From positions 1 through 64,000 of the forward strand of contig JAFGQN010000148.1 in assembly GCA_016935665.1 (NCBI GenBank): a stretch of 64,000 nt of DNA. Reading direction: 5' to 3'. The position numbers were made by a program, and so were the translations under genes. This DNA is from Deltaproteobacteria bacterium. Lineage in GTDB: Bacteria > Myxococcota_A > Polyangia > JAAYKL01. Positions within the stretch are counted from its first letter, which is position 1; each line of letters starts with the position of its first letter. The notes beneath the pieces were generated by a model that saw nothing but the letters and a program-made list of their open reading frames with translations, made no database searches and was not told the DNA's origin. Of the stretch, positions 23,400 to 31,216 are shown piece after piece.

Positions 23400-25001
23400 A
23401 TGGCTATCGGAGGACAGCCTTCCCCGACTCAGATAAAGTATTCCGTGAGCAATCGCGTGATTATCGGGTTGAGCATTATTCTGCTCATATTTACCGGCCT
23501 GATGGTTTACAGCCTGGTTCTGTATAAAAAGTCTGTGGAAGAGATGAAACTCATCAATCAGACCTATGTGCCGCTTACCCTTGGCACCTCTGAGATTCAA
23601 TCCACCCAGGTGATTTTCAACACGCTGATGGACAGACTGCAGGAAGAGCCCTACCACCCGCTGACCCGTGACTGGTTGAATGCGGCGAGAAAATATCGAC
23701 CCGCGCGATTGACCCGATTAATTGATATTATCGATGGGCGATTGAACACCTTTCGCAATCTCCCCAGGCAGGAACTGGTTTTTTTAAGAGAGTTGCGAAA
23801 GCGCCTGCGGGACGTGCGTCGGCGTTATCGAATGAATGAAAACAAATTCGTGCGACTTTTTTCTTCGCTGGATATGGGAAAGTCCACCAATACCGTGTCC
23901 AGTATTGAGAATCTGAAGCGCTCCGAGCGACTGTTAAACAAAGTGCTGCAGGCAATAGGCAATGATGTCAAAACCCATATCACCGATGTTTCGACAGAAG
24001 CGGCGGAGAACGGACGCATGGCAACGATTGTGCTCAGCGTGCTGGGGGTTGTCGCCCTGTTGATAGGCATTGTTATCGTACTGTCGACCCAGAAGCTGCT
24101 GAGTCCGCTGAAGCATTTGCACCAGGCTGTTTCAAAAGTGGCGGCGGGTGATTTTCGCACCCGCACCAGCATTGTGCGCAACGACGAAATCGGCATGCTG
24201 GCCAATAACTTCAACCATATGACCAACGCGCTTGAAGAACGCGACAAAAAGCTGATTCGGTCTGAGCGTCTTGCCACTGCCGGAAGAATTGCGGCTCAGG
24301 TCACCCACGAAATCCGAAACCCGCTTTCGTCACTGGATTTGAATGCCGATCTGTTGAAAGATGAGATTGCACAGGACGGTTCAAAAGAAGAAGCGTTGCA
24401 GCTGCTTGGGGCGATGCAGGATGAAATTGAACGATTGACCCGAATTACCGAGGCCTATCTGCGCTTTGCCCGATTGCCTGCGCCATCGGTGGGTGAATAT
24501 CGAATGCACCCGGTGATTAAAAATACGGTTGAATTTATGATGTCGCAGTTTTCCGAGTGCAACATTCGTGTGAAAATGGAATTGGAGGCCACACCGGATA
24601 CAGCGCTGTTTGATAAAGAGCAAATGATACAGGTGTATATGAACCTGTTTCGAAATGCCATGCAGGCGATGCCAGGCGGCGGCGACATCACCATCGCGAC
24701 GAGTCGGGATGACGACGGTTTGCACATACTGGTGAAAGACGACGGCGCCGGTATCTCTTCCGAATCTGCGGTGAGCATTTTCGACCCGTTTTTTACCACC
24801 AAGAGCGAGGGTACCGGGCTTGGTCTGGCCATGGTACGGCAAATCTGTCTGGCGCATGGCGGCAATATCCAGTACATTGACCAGCATTCGGATGAGCAGA
24901 ATTCCGGATTGCAGAATCCAATAGAGGGAAATGTCGAGGGCACTGTATCGGGTGCGGCATTTGAAATATCCATACCGGTCAGGAAGAAGGAAACCATATG
25001 A
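23400..25001 (+). CDS. HAMP sensor histidine kinase
   Basis: A 533-residue membrane kinase. One membrane segment lies at about residues 19-42 and a second at about 213-233, enclosing a helical periplasmic sensor domain. HAMP follows (SPLKHLHQAVSKVAAGDFRTR, NNFNHMTNAL). The dimerisation/phospho-acceptor domain carries H303 in THEIRNPLSSL. The ATPase domain has QVYMNLFRNAMQAMPGGG (N box), DDGAGIS (G1), FDPFFTTKSEGTGLGLAM (F and G2 boxes). It follows the REC-GAF-HD-GYP regulator by 7 bp and overlaps rph by 4 bp, so a signalling pair and an RNA-processing gene share one transcript. The signal is not known. Confidence 0.9.
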   Translation: MAIGGQPSPTQIKYSVSNRVIIGLSIILLIFTGLMVYSLVLYKKSVEEMKLINQTYVPLTLGTSEIQSTQVIFNTLMDRLQEEPYHPLTRDWLNAARKYRPARLTRLIDIIDGRLNTFRNLPRQELVFLRELRKRLRDVRRRYRMNENKFVRLFSSLDMGKSTNTVSSIENLKRSERLLNKVLQAIGNDVKTHITDVSTEAAENGRMATIVLSVLGVVALLIGIVIVLSTQKLLSPLKHLHQAVSKVAAGDFRTRTSIVRNDEIGMLANNFNHMTNALEERDKKLIRSERLATAGRIAAQVTHEIRNPLSSLDLNADLLKDEIAQDGSKEEALQLLGAMQDEIERLTRITEAYLRFARLPAPSVGEYRMHPVIKNTVEFMMSQFSECNIRVKMELEATPDTALFDKEQMIQVYMNLFRNAMQAMPGGGDITIATSRDDDGLHILVKDDGAGISSESAVSIFDPFFTTKSEGTGLGLAMVRQICLAHGGNIQYIDQHSDEQNSGLQNPIEGNVEGTVSGAAFEISIPVRKKETI

Positions 25002-25756
25002 AAAGAATCAGGAACGATGTTGGCAGACAAGTCATCATTACCCCCAATTTTTTAAAACATCCCGAAGGTTCAGTACTTATAGAAACGGGAGATACCCGCG
25101 TGATTTGCACGGCGTCCGTGGAGTACAAAGTTAATGATTGGATGCGTGGCAAGGGAAAAGGGTGGGTTACAGCGGAGTACGCCATGCTGCCAAGGGCCAA
25201 CGCCACCAGAAACCGCCGGGAAGGGCAGTTTGGCAGGTGGCCCTCCAGTCGGTCTCAGGAAATTCAGCGATTGATTGGCCGATGCCTGCGTGCCAGTGTT
25301 TGGCCGGCGCGCCTTGGAGAAATAACCATAACGGTGGACTGTGATGTTATTCAGGCGGATGGCGGTACAAGAACCGCATCGGTGACGGGGGGATGGGTTG
25401 CCCTGGCTCTGGCGCTGGAAAAACTGCAGGATGAAGGAAAAATTAAAAAGCGCCCGCTCAAACGCCAGATCAGTGCCGTAAGCGTGGGGATGAAGGATGG
25501 CGAGTGCCTGCTGGACCTGAACTACGATGAAGATTCGAGTGCGGATGTGGACTTGAATATCGCGGGAGATGAAAAAGGGGGCATTGTGGAAATTCAGGGA
25601 ACTGCCGAAGGTAGATTGTATTCTTTTGAAGAGCTGAACACGATGACGCAAATGGGATTGAAGGGCGTGTCGGCGTTGGCTGAGAATCAACGGGCAACGT
25701 TGGCATCTGTGGGAATTTCGCTGGATTCGCTGCTGCAGCGTCCTGAGGATTTGTAA
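24998..25756 (+). CDS. rph: Ribonuclease PH
   Basis: A 252-residue phosphorolytic 3'-5' exoribonuclease that trims tRNA 3' ends and other RNAs. Family signatures are GSVLIETGDTRVICTASVE, KGWVTAEYAMLPRANATRNRRE, RSQEIQRLIGRCLRA, ITVDCDVIQADGGTRTASVTGG and LLDLNYDEDSSADVDLN (catalytic acidic residues). Length is normal. The start overlaps the histidine kinase by ATGA and its stop shares one base with the next gene, rdgB. The rph-rdgB order is widely conserved and supports both calls. Confidence 0.96.
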   Translation: MKRIRNDVGRQVIITPNFLKHPEGSVLIETGDTRVICTASVEYKVNDWMRGKGKGWVTAEYAMLPRANATRNRREGQFGRWPSSRSQEIQRLIGRCLRASVWPARLGEITITVDCDVIQADGGTRTASVTGGWVALALALEKLQDEGKIKKRPLKRQISAVSVGMKDGECLLDLNYDEDSSADVDLNIAGDEKGGIVEIQGTAEGRLYSFEELNTMTQMGLKGVSALAENQRATLASVGISLDSLLQRPEDL

Positions 25757-26346
25757 TGAAACGGTTGATTGTGGCGACATCCAACCGAGGAAAAACCAGG
25801 GAGATTAACAATATTGTGGCAGAGCTGGGGTTTGAAGTGTCTTCGCTGCTGGACGTGGCAATTCCCCCGGAAATTATTGAAGACGGTGACACCTTCGAAG
25901 CAAACGCCATAAAAAAGGCCCGGATTGTCAGTGATGCGTTTGATTGTGCCTCTCTGGCCGACGACTCCGGGCTGGTGGTGGATGCGTTGGACGGTGCACC
26001 AGGGGTATTCTCCGCCAGGTACGGTGGCGAAGGCCTCTCCGATACTCAGCGGTATGAGCGTCTGCTGGAAGCGTTGAAAGACGTGCCCGAGCACGAGCGA
26101 ACAGCGCGATTTCAGTGTGCGCTGGCGTTCATTACTCCCGGCGAGCCTGTGCAGCTTTTCAATGGAACCGTGGAAGGCCGTATTGCCTTTGCTCCCCGTG
26201 GCACAAAAGGATTTGGATACGACCCCGTTTTTCTGCCAGAAGGGCAACACATCTCCATGGCGGAACTGGACAGCGACAAAAAACAGCAAATCAGCCACCG
26301 TGGACGCGCTTTGCAACAGTTTGCAAAGTGGGTCAGTTCTCGGTAA
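25756..26346 (+). CDS. rdgB: XTP/dITP diphosphatase (HAM1/RdgB)
   Basis: A 196-residue house-cleaning pyrophosphatase that hydrolyses non-canonical purine triphosphates to monophosphates. The N-terminal IVATSNRGKTREI binds the triphosphate; SLADDSGLVVDALDGAPGVFSARYGGE and GTKGFGYDPVFLPEG are diagnostic. It is coupled to rph by a TAATG overlap. The 3' end overlaps the last 14 bp of the convergent expansin gene (26333-26346), leaving no room for a terminator between them. Confidence 0.96.
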   Translation: MKRLIVATSNRGKTREINNIVAELGFEVSSLLDVAIPPEIIEDGDTFEANAIKKARIVSDAFDCASLADDSGLVVDALDGAPGVFSARYGGEGLSDTQRYERLLEALKDVPEHERTARFQCALAFITPGEPVQLFNGTVEGRIAFAPRGTKGFGYDPVFLPEGQHISMAELDSDKKQQISHRGRALQQFAKWVSSR

Positions 26347-27625
26347 ATTCAATATTATCCACAAACAGGTCGCCCACGCCATTGGAACGACTGATAGTCA
26401 GTCCGTGAATCCATTCGGTCTGTGGACAGCTATCGTCGATGTTTACAGCGACCGTGGTCCAATCACCGGTCACATCAAATGTTGAGGGGGAGGTGCATTT
26501 GGCGTCTTTTGACCTGGGAGCGATTTCAACGGTTCCTTTGCCCGATGACGATTTCAGTTGAACGGTTACTCTGCGAAAAATGTGTTTGGGGAATGTGTGA
26601 CGGTAGGTGATGTGGACCCCGTTCCCGTCGAACGATTTGAATTGCAGACAGGCAGCACTTTGGGCGGCGCAGTCCGATGTGATGTCAGATACCTCAGTGC
26701 TGCCCCAGTCGTTGTATTCCCAGCGAACGCCCTCAATGCCGCCCCATTCATCGATAAACACATCTCCCGGAGGCGTGAACGGGCATACCCCTTCGGGGGA
26801 CGCAGCTTCGGCGAACTGGACACCGGTATTGAAGTCGCTCCCTTCGGTCACGTCGTATGTGAGGACTTCCCTTGCCTCCACCACATCGCCATTGGCGCTG
26901 GTGAGCCGAAAAACGCCGCCGGGGCCTCCCTTCGAAAAAGTCGATTTGTCCTCCTCCTGGCACCATCTGGCAAGACAGCGTTCCATGGGATGCCATTGCG
27001 CACTGTCTGCGGCGCGATATGCCACTTCTCTGATGGGAAAGCGATGGTTGAAAAAGGCGAGTTGCATGTATCCCCACTGGTTTCGCGCAGTGATTTGAAC
27101 GTGAATATTTCCGGTTACCGGGCACGGCACGCGGCGCACTGCAGCTTCGCCCAGCCACTGGCCACCATCTATCTTCGCCGCTACTTCGCTGGCCACATCG
27201 AAATGAAAATGGCTGCCGGCGCAAATGGGATTGCCTTCAATGGGACATAAATCGTGCACCATGACAATTTGTGTGGCAAATGTGGTGGCAAGTTCCCAGC
27301 ATTCCCCGCAGGCTTCACCCGGCGCGCCGTTCCATGAACTTCCGTTCCATGGTTCGGCGATGGCCACCGTCATACCCTGTCTGACAAATTCGGGAAGAAT
27401 GGGCGATGTTCTGTCAAAACCGCACCATCGGCTGTCGCTGGATGTATACTGGGTCATTCTCACACTGCCGCACTCGGACGATACCCCATCGGCGGGATGT
27501 TTCGGGATAGTGGTGTGCTCGGAATTTGAATCTTTATTAGTATCGCATCCGATGCCGCCACTGCAGAGGCAGGTGAGACATATCGCGAATATGGTTTGAA
27601 TGGTGCATTTGAGCGTGCTTAACAT
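26333..27625 (-). CDS. Bacterial expansin-like protein with extra beta domain
   Basis: A 430-residue exported protein. The signal contains several cysteines and may end at Cys27 (GGIGC) as a weak lipobox. Residues about 50-165 form a double-psi beta-barrel: GECWEL, MVHDLCP, GSHFHFDVA, whose Asp corresponds to the essential expansin residue. Residues about 170-265 form the second, Ig-like wall-binding domain (VQITARNQWGYMQLAFFNHRFPIREVAYR, GPGGVFRLTS). A further 140-residue beta sandwich ends the protein (VRWEYNDWGS, FDVTGDWTTVAVNIDD, LFVDNIEF), resembling carbohydrate-binding modules. Expansins loosen cellulose-hemicellulose contacts without hydrolysis. It is divergent from the CBM6 lipoprotein and converges on rdgB. 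Confidence 0.82.
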   Translation of the reverse strand: MLSTLKCTIQTIFAICLTCLCSGGIGCDTNKDSNSEHTTIPKHPADGVSSECGSVRMTQYTSSDSRWCGFDRTSPILPEFVRQGMTVAIAEPWNGSSWNGAPGEACGECWELATTFATQIVMVHDLCPIEGNPICAGSHFHFDVASEVAAKIDGGQWLGEAAVRRVPCPVTGNIHVQITARNQWGYMQLAFFNHRFPIREVAYRAADSAQWHPMERCLARWCQEEDKSTFSKGGPGGVFRLTSANGDVVEAREVLTYDVTEGSDFNTGVQFAEAASPEGVCPFTPPGDVFIDEWGGIEGVRWEYNDWGSTEVSDITSDCAAQSAACLQFKSFDGNGVHITYRHTFPKHIFRRVTVQLKSSSGKGTVEIAPRSKDAKCTSPSTFDVTGDWTTVAVNIDDSCPQTEWIHGLTISRSNGVGDLFVDNIEFTEN

Positions 27626-27838
27626 GTCGAAATCGCTTTTCCGTTGCTATAGCAGGCCGTTTGGCCTTTTGGGAATCGAGTGAAAAATGAACTGCTTGTT
27701 AAAATTGTAGTGCTACTGCGTTTACAGGCAAGTTGCTTCGTGTATGATGTCATATCTTCTGTTGCAAATGGAAGTTTCAAAATTTATAGTTGAATTTCGG
27801 GCTGGGTAAAATGCCACCGCATCGAAAGGCTTACAGGG

Positions 27839-28606
27839 ATGAAAGACATATTAATTATATTTTCTGTTGTGATTGCATTTGCATGGCTGGCGTCCTGTGC
27901 CAGTGATTTGGAGCTTGTAATGACCGGAAACGGAAAAATCGACATGAGCGATGATTCCGAAATTCGGGATTCCGATACTGGAGAGAATGATGCGGATAGC
28001 GATACGGATGGGGATACGGATACAGATGGGGATACCGATACAGACGGGGATACCGACACAGATGGCGACAGCGATTCGGATTCCGGCGACTCCGATTCGG
28101 ACGATTCGGATTCCGGCGACTCTGAAAGTGAGTTGGATACCGTTGATACCAATCCTGCCGCCGATTTACAACTGGAAGCAGAATGCGCATTTTCGGGAGT
28201 GAGCGGATGCGAAGATGTAGACGGCTCTAACAGTCAATCCCCCGCCGCATGGGGAGATGGGGTTGTCAGTAACTTTCCCGCGCTTGAGAACGACAACACC
28301 ACTGTGGGATATTTCAATGGCGGTGTGTGGATTTCGTATAGCGGTATCGACCTGACGGGATATTCAAAAGTAACTATCCGTACCGCCTGTGCCGAGGACG
28401 CCGATGGATTTTCTGTTCGCCTGGACAACCCGGAAGGCGCCTCTGTGGCCATTCTTTCAGTTCCCAACACCGGCGCATGGGATGCCTGGCAGGAAGTGGA
28501 AGCCGACCTGGACAGCTCTGCGACGGGCGTTCATGACGTTTATTTTGTTGCACAGAGAGAAGGTGTCGGCAATGGCAACCTGGATTGGGTGAAATTCCAC
28601 AACTGA
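27839..28606 (+). CDS. Stand-alone CBM6 lipoprotein with acidic linker
   Basis: A 255-residue surface lipoprotein: signal ending in LASC (Cys20), an Asp/Ser/Gly/Thr linker at about 51-99, then one CBM6-like module of about 140 residues. The module shows LQLEAECAFSGVSG, VGYFNGGVWISYSGIDL, VPNTGAWDAWQEVEADL, GVHDVYFVAQ and a closing GNLDWVKF, all in family order. CBM6 binds xylan, cellulose or beta-glucan. No catalytic domain is present, so it probably acts as a surface glycan-binding protein. It is divergent from the expansin with 213 bp between the starts, which may hold shared control. The ATG at 27839 follows ACAGGG only loosely. Confidence 0.82.
   Translation: MKDILIIFSVVIAFAWLASCASDLELVMTGNGKIDMSDDSEIRDSDTGENDADSDTDGDTDTDGDTDTDGDTDTDGDSDSDSGDSDSDDSDSGDSESELDTVDTNPAADLQLEAECAFSGVSGCEDVDGSNSQSPAAWGDGVVSNFPALENDNTTVGYFNGGVWISYSGIDLTGYSKVTIRTACAEDADGFSVRLDNPEGASVAILSVPNTGAWDAWQEVEADLDSSATGVHDVYFVAQREGVGNGNLDWVKFHN
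27989..28135 (+). repeat. Asp-Ser/Gly/Thr linker repeat, CBM6 protein
   Basis: Near-perfect short repeats of the GATACNGATGGGGATAC type encode the linker. They are the most regular DNA repeats of the linker family here. Confidence 0.85.
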
Positions 28607-28647
28607 TCCACTGAATCCTCGGGCTCACTCTCTTTTTTTCCAATTAA

Positions 28648-28992
28648 CTAAAATGTGTCGTTATTCCATCCCCAATTGCTGCGCGCCACATCGGTGAAAG
28701 AGACATAAACTCTCATTGCGGGAATATTCAGTGTATCATTACAGAACTGGCAGAGACGTTTGGTGATTGAGGCGTTTGTTTCCGGTGAGAGACTGCCGAT
28801 ACTGCGGACATCAAAAAAAGCCGCATCCCCGTTCTTTTCGCCCATCATGATGGGGGTTTGTTCCAGGGTTACCATTACGTAGGCTGCGGGTTTGCCGGTT
28901 TCTTTGGCAACGATATCCGACAAGGATTTCATTACTGAATCCTGTTTTGAGGCGTCGATGGGGCTGGCTGTTTGCATTTTTATAAGTGGCAT
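28648..28992 (-). CDS. MIF/phenylpyruvate tautomerase family protein
   Basis: A 114-residue member of the macrophage migration inhibitory factor fold. The ATG at 28992 is chosen because AGAGGAG lies about 10 bases upstream and Pro2, the catalytic base after Met removal, then follows at once. TGKPAAYVMVTLEQ, the FFDVRSIGSLSPETN segment and the closing VYVSFTDVARSNWGWNNDTF-like tail fit the family. MIF-type proteins tautomerise phenylpyruvate-like substrates as trimers in the cytoplasm; the bacterial role is often unknown. A longer frame exists to 29100 but would hide Pro2. It is divergent from the OmpA gene. Confidence 0.88.
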   Translation of the reverse strand: MPLIKMQTASPIDASKQDSVMKSLSDIVAKETGKPAAYVMVTLEQTPIMMGEKNGDAAFFDVRSIGSLSPETNASITKRLCQFCNDTLNIPAMRVYVSFTDVARSNWGWNNDTF

Positions 28993-29118
28993 TTGTGGTG
29001 CTCCTCTGTCTTCCTTTTGATATTTGGTTGATTTGCCCGTAATATATATCAAAGTGAATTTGTTTCGAGAATAAAAACTGAATGAGGTGAATTGAAACAC
29101 CCCTGCAAGGAGAAAAAT

Positions 29119-29934
29119 ATGGGAATGTATCGGAATTTTGTGTGGATGACCTGGTTTTGGCTAATCATTTTTGTGGTGGCAACAGGCTGTGGCGATGAAA
29201 TCAAAGCCGAGCTGGAAAAATGCAAACAGGAGATTTTTATTGTTCAAAAGGAGAAAAAAGACAGTCAGAAGCGGGTGGATGAATTGACCAAATCGGTGAT
29301 GGAGGCGCAGGAACAGCTCAAAAAAACAGATGAAATGAAACAGGAACTCAAACAGGTCCAGGAAAAGAAACAAACGCTGTCTGCCGAAAGACTGAAAACC
29401 GTCAAGGACATTCTGGACCAGCTCAAATCCATCATTGAAGCCGGTAATCTCAAGGTTCGAACCAAGCGCGGCAAGATGACACTTGAGCTTCCCAGCGCGG
29501 TGTTGTTTGATTCCGGCAAAGCGGATTTAAGTGACAAGGGAAAAGAAACCATGAGTAGTGTTGCCAAAGCTCTTAAAAAAATTCGGGGACGAGAGTTTCA
29601 GGTGGCGGGACACACCGATAATGTGAAAGTGAGCGAGGGAAACCCATTTGGGGACAACTGGCATCTCAGTACCGCCAGAGCTGTGTCTGTGGTGCTTTTT
29701 CTGAAGCAATCCGGCGTGAATCCGAAACAACTGAGTGCCGCCGGATATGCGCAGTACCAACCCACAGCTCCCAATAAGGGCGCCAAAGGCAAAGCGCGCA
29801 ACCGTCGTATTGAAATTACATTGATGCCAAACCTGAAGGAACTTCCGGATTTAACGGAGCTGGAACAGGAATTGGGTCTGAAAGAGTCAGACGCCGACAA
29901 CAAAGATGAAAAAAAACAACCCTCCAACTTCTAA
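29119..29934 (+). CDS. OmpA-family peptidoglycan-binding lipoprotein
   Basis: A 271-residue envelope protein. The ATG at 29119 stands 7 bases behind AAGGAG; the signal ends in ATGC (Cys24). Residues about 30-110 are a charged coiled coil (CKQEIFIVQKEKKDSQKRV). The C-terminal OmpA domain (about 125-250) includes VLFDSGKADLSDKGKETM, VAGHTDNVKVS, NWHLSTARAVSVVLFL, LSAAGYAQYQP and RNRRIEI, with the Asp and Arg that bind diaminopimelate. It should tether the outer membrane to peptidoglycan. No partner gene is adjacent; the Fic-like gene follows after 184 bp. Confidence 0.9.
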   Translation: MGMYRNFVWMTWFWLIIFVVATGCGDEIKAELEKCKQEIFIVQKEKKDSQKRVDELTKSVMEAQEQLKKTDEMKQELKQVQEKKQTLSAERLKTVKDILDQLKSIIEAGNLKVRTKRGKMTLELPSAVLFDSGKADLSDKGKETMSSVAKALKKIRGREFQVAGHTDNVKVSEGNPFGDNWHLSTARAVSVVLFLKQSGVNPKQLSAAGYAQYQPTAPNKGAKGKARNRRIEITLMPNLKELPDLTELEQELGLKESDADNKDEKKQPSNF

Positions 29935-30118
29935 TTCCATCCACTCCCGCAACTGAGCGGATATTCCGGAGTGCCCGCGATACAAATTGAAACTCACTGT
30001 CATTAACCGTGCTGTCGGAACATTTACTGGACATTTGCGCCCACCCTAAAGCAGCCATCGTTATTACCGATAATATCAAATGATATTCCGGGGAAACGAA
30101 TATCCGTTGGGGGGTGCG

Positions 30119-31078
30119 ATGGATAAATGTATTGTACATATGGATGTTTCGCCTCAAATTCTGTTGGGCGTGAGCGACGCCGCAAGATTACTGGGTCAGT
30201 ATGAGGGGCGCAGCTGCGCCATATCGCCGCATGTAAAACGAGAGAATTTTGTCCGGAATCTTCATGCAAATCTGGCACTGGAAGGCAATACTCTGAGTGT
30301 GGCTGAGGTTCAATCGCTGCGCAATGGGCACGACGTGGGGGCCATGAAAGATGAATTGCAACAGGCAAATGGATTTCTAACGGTCTACAGGAAATCCGAT
30401 CATTTTAAGGTAACTCATTCCAAAGATCTGTTGACTGCGTTTCTCCTGATGAATGAGGAGCAGCCATTTTATCCCAAAATGAGCGAAGATTCAGCGATTA
30501 TATGGAATGCGCGAATGAAGGAGTCGTTGGAGAAAGTGAACTGGCTGTTCCGATGCGTGGAACAGAACGAGCAGCAGCATCCGTTCATTGTTGCGGCACA
30601 GTTTCACTACCACATGTTTCATCTTCAACCGTTTTCGAGATACAGTGATGCGCTGGCGCGATTGTGGCATCGCCTGTTGCTTGCGCGGTATCATCACGTG
30701 TTTTTTGATGCGCCATTCGAATTGTTGATTAAGCAGAATCGACAGCGTTATACAGATGCACTCGGCACGGCAGATACCGCGGAAGGGCTGCAGCGCTTTG
30801 TGACATTTACGTTGGAATGTATTGGCGAGAGTCTCGAAATTGTGCTTGATGGACTGGACATGAGGTCGCAGCGAACGGATGACCGGCTTGCGTTTGCGAA
30901 GATGCATTTTGGAACGGAAAAACTGACGCGAAAAAAATATATGGAGTTGTTTCGAAATATCGGACCGGCAACGGCAAGCAGAGATTTGAAGGCGGGATTG
31001 GATTCGGGAATTCTGACCAAGCAAGGGGAAAAGGCGAGAACGGAGTACTGTTTTGTGGCAGCAGCGATAAGGAAATAG
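30119..31078 (+). CDS. Degenerate Fic-fold protein with winged-helix C-terminus
   Basis: A 319-residue protein (ATG at 30119; an upstream ATG at 30080 would add 13 residues). The Fic fold is visible: inhibitory-helix-like ANLALEGNTLS at 50-60, then the core, then the place of the HPFxxGNGRxxR motif at 168-182, here LQPFSRYSDALARLW. Q170 replaces the catalytic His, and Y-S-D-A replaces the G-N-G-R phosphate loop; P171, F172 and R181 remain. The C-terminus (KKYMELFRNIGPATASRDL, GILTKQGEK) is the winged helix common in Fic proteins. AMP-transfer activity is unlikely. It may bind DNA or a partner as a pseudo-enzyme. No toxin-antitoxin partner is adjacent. Confidence 0.7.
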   Translation: MDKCIVHMDVSPQILLGVSDAARLLGQYEGRSCAISPHVKRENFVRNLHANLALEGNTLSVAEVQSLRNGHDVGAMKDELQQANGFLTVYRKSDHFKVTHSKDLLTAFLLMNEEQPFYPKMSEDSAIIWNARMKESLEKVNWLFRCVEQNEQQHPFIVAAQFHYHMFHLQPFSRYSDALARLWHRLLLARYHHVFFDAPFELLIKQNRQRYTDALGTADTAEGLQRFVTFTLECIGESLEIVLDGLDMRSQRTDDRLAFAKMHFGTEKLTRKKYMELFRNIGPATASRDLKAGLDSGILTKQGEKARTEYCFVAAAIRK

Positions 31079-31216
31079 CACAAACGCGTTTCAACTCGCT
31101 CTTCTTTGATGACGTTCTGGTTATTGACGCCTGTCGCTGTCAATGGTACTTTTTTACGACTTTTCTTTTTAGCTTTCAGAATATTGTTGCCGGACGTTCC
31201 TGAATAGGAGAATTGT

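Noticed and set aside
27989-28135. CRISPR-like or VNTR array
   Set aside because: The repeats are in frame, very short, without spacers, and encode a linker.
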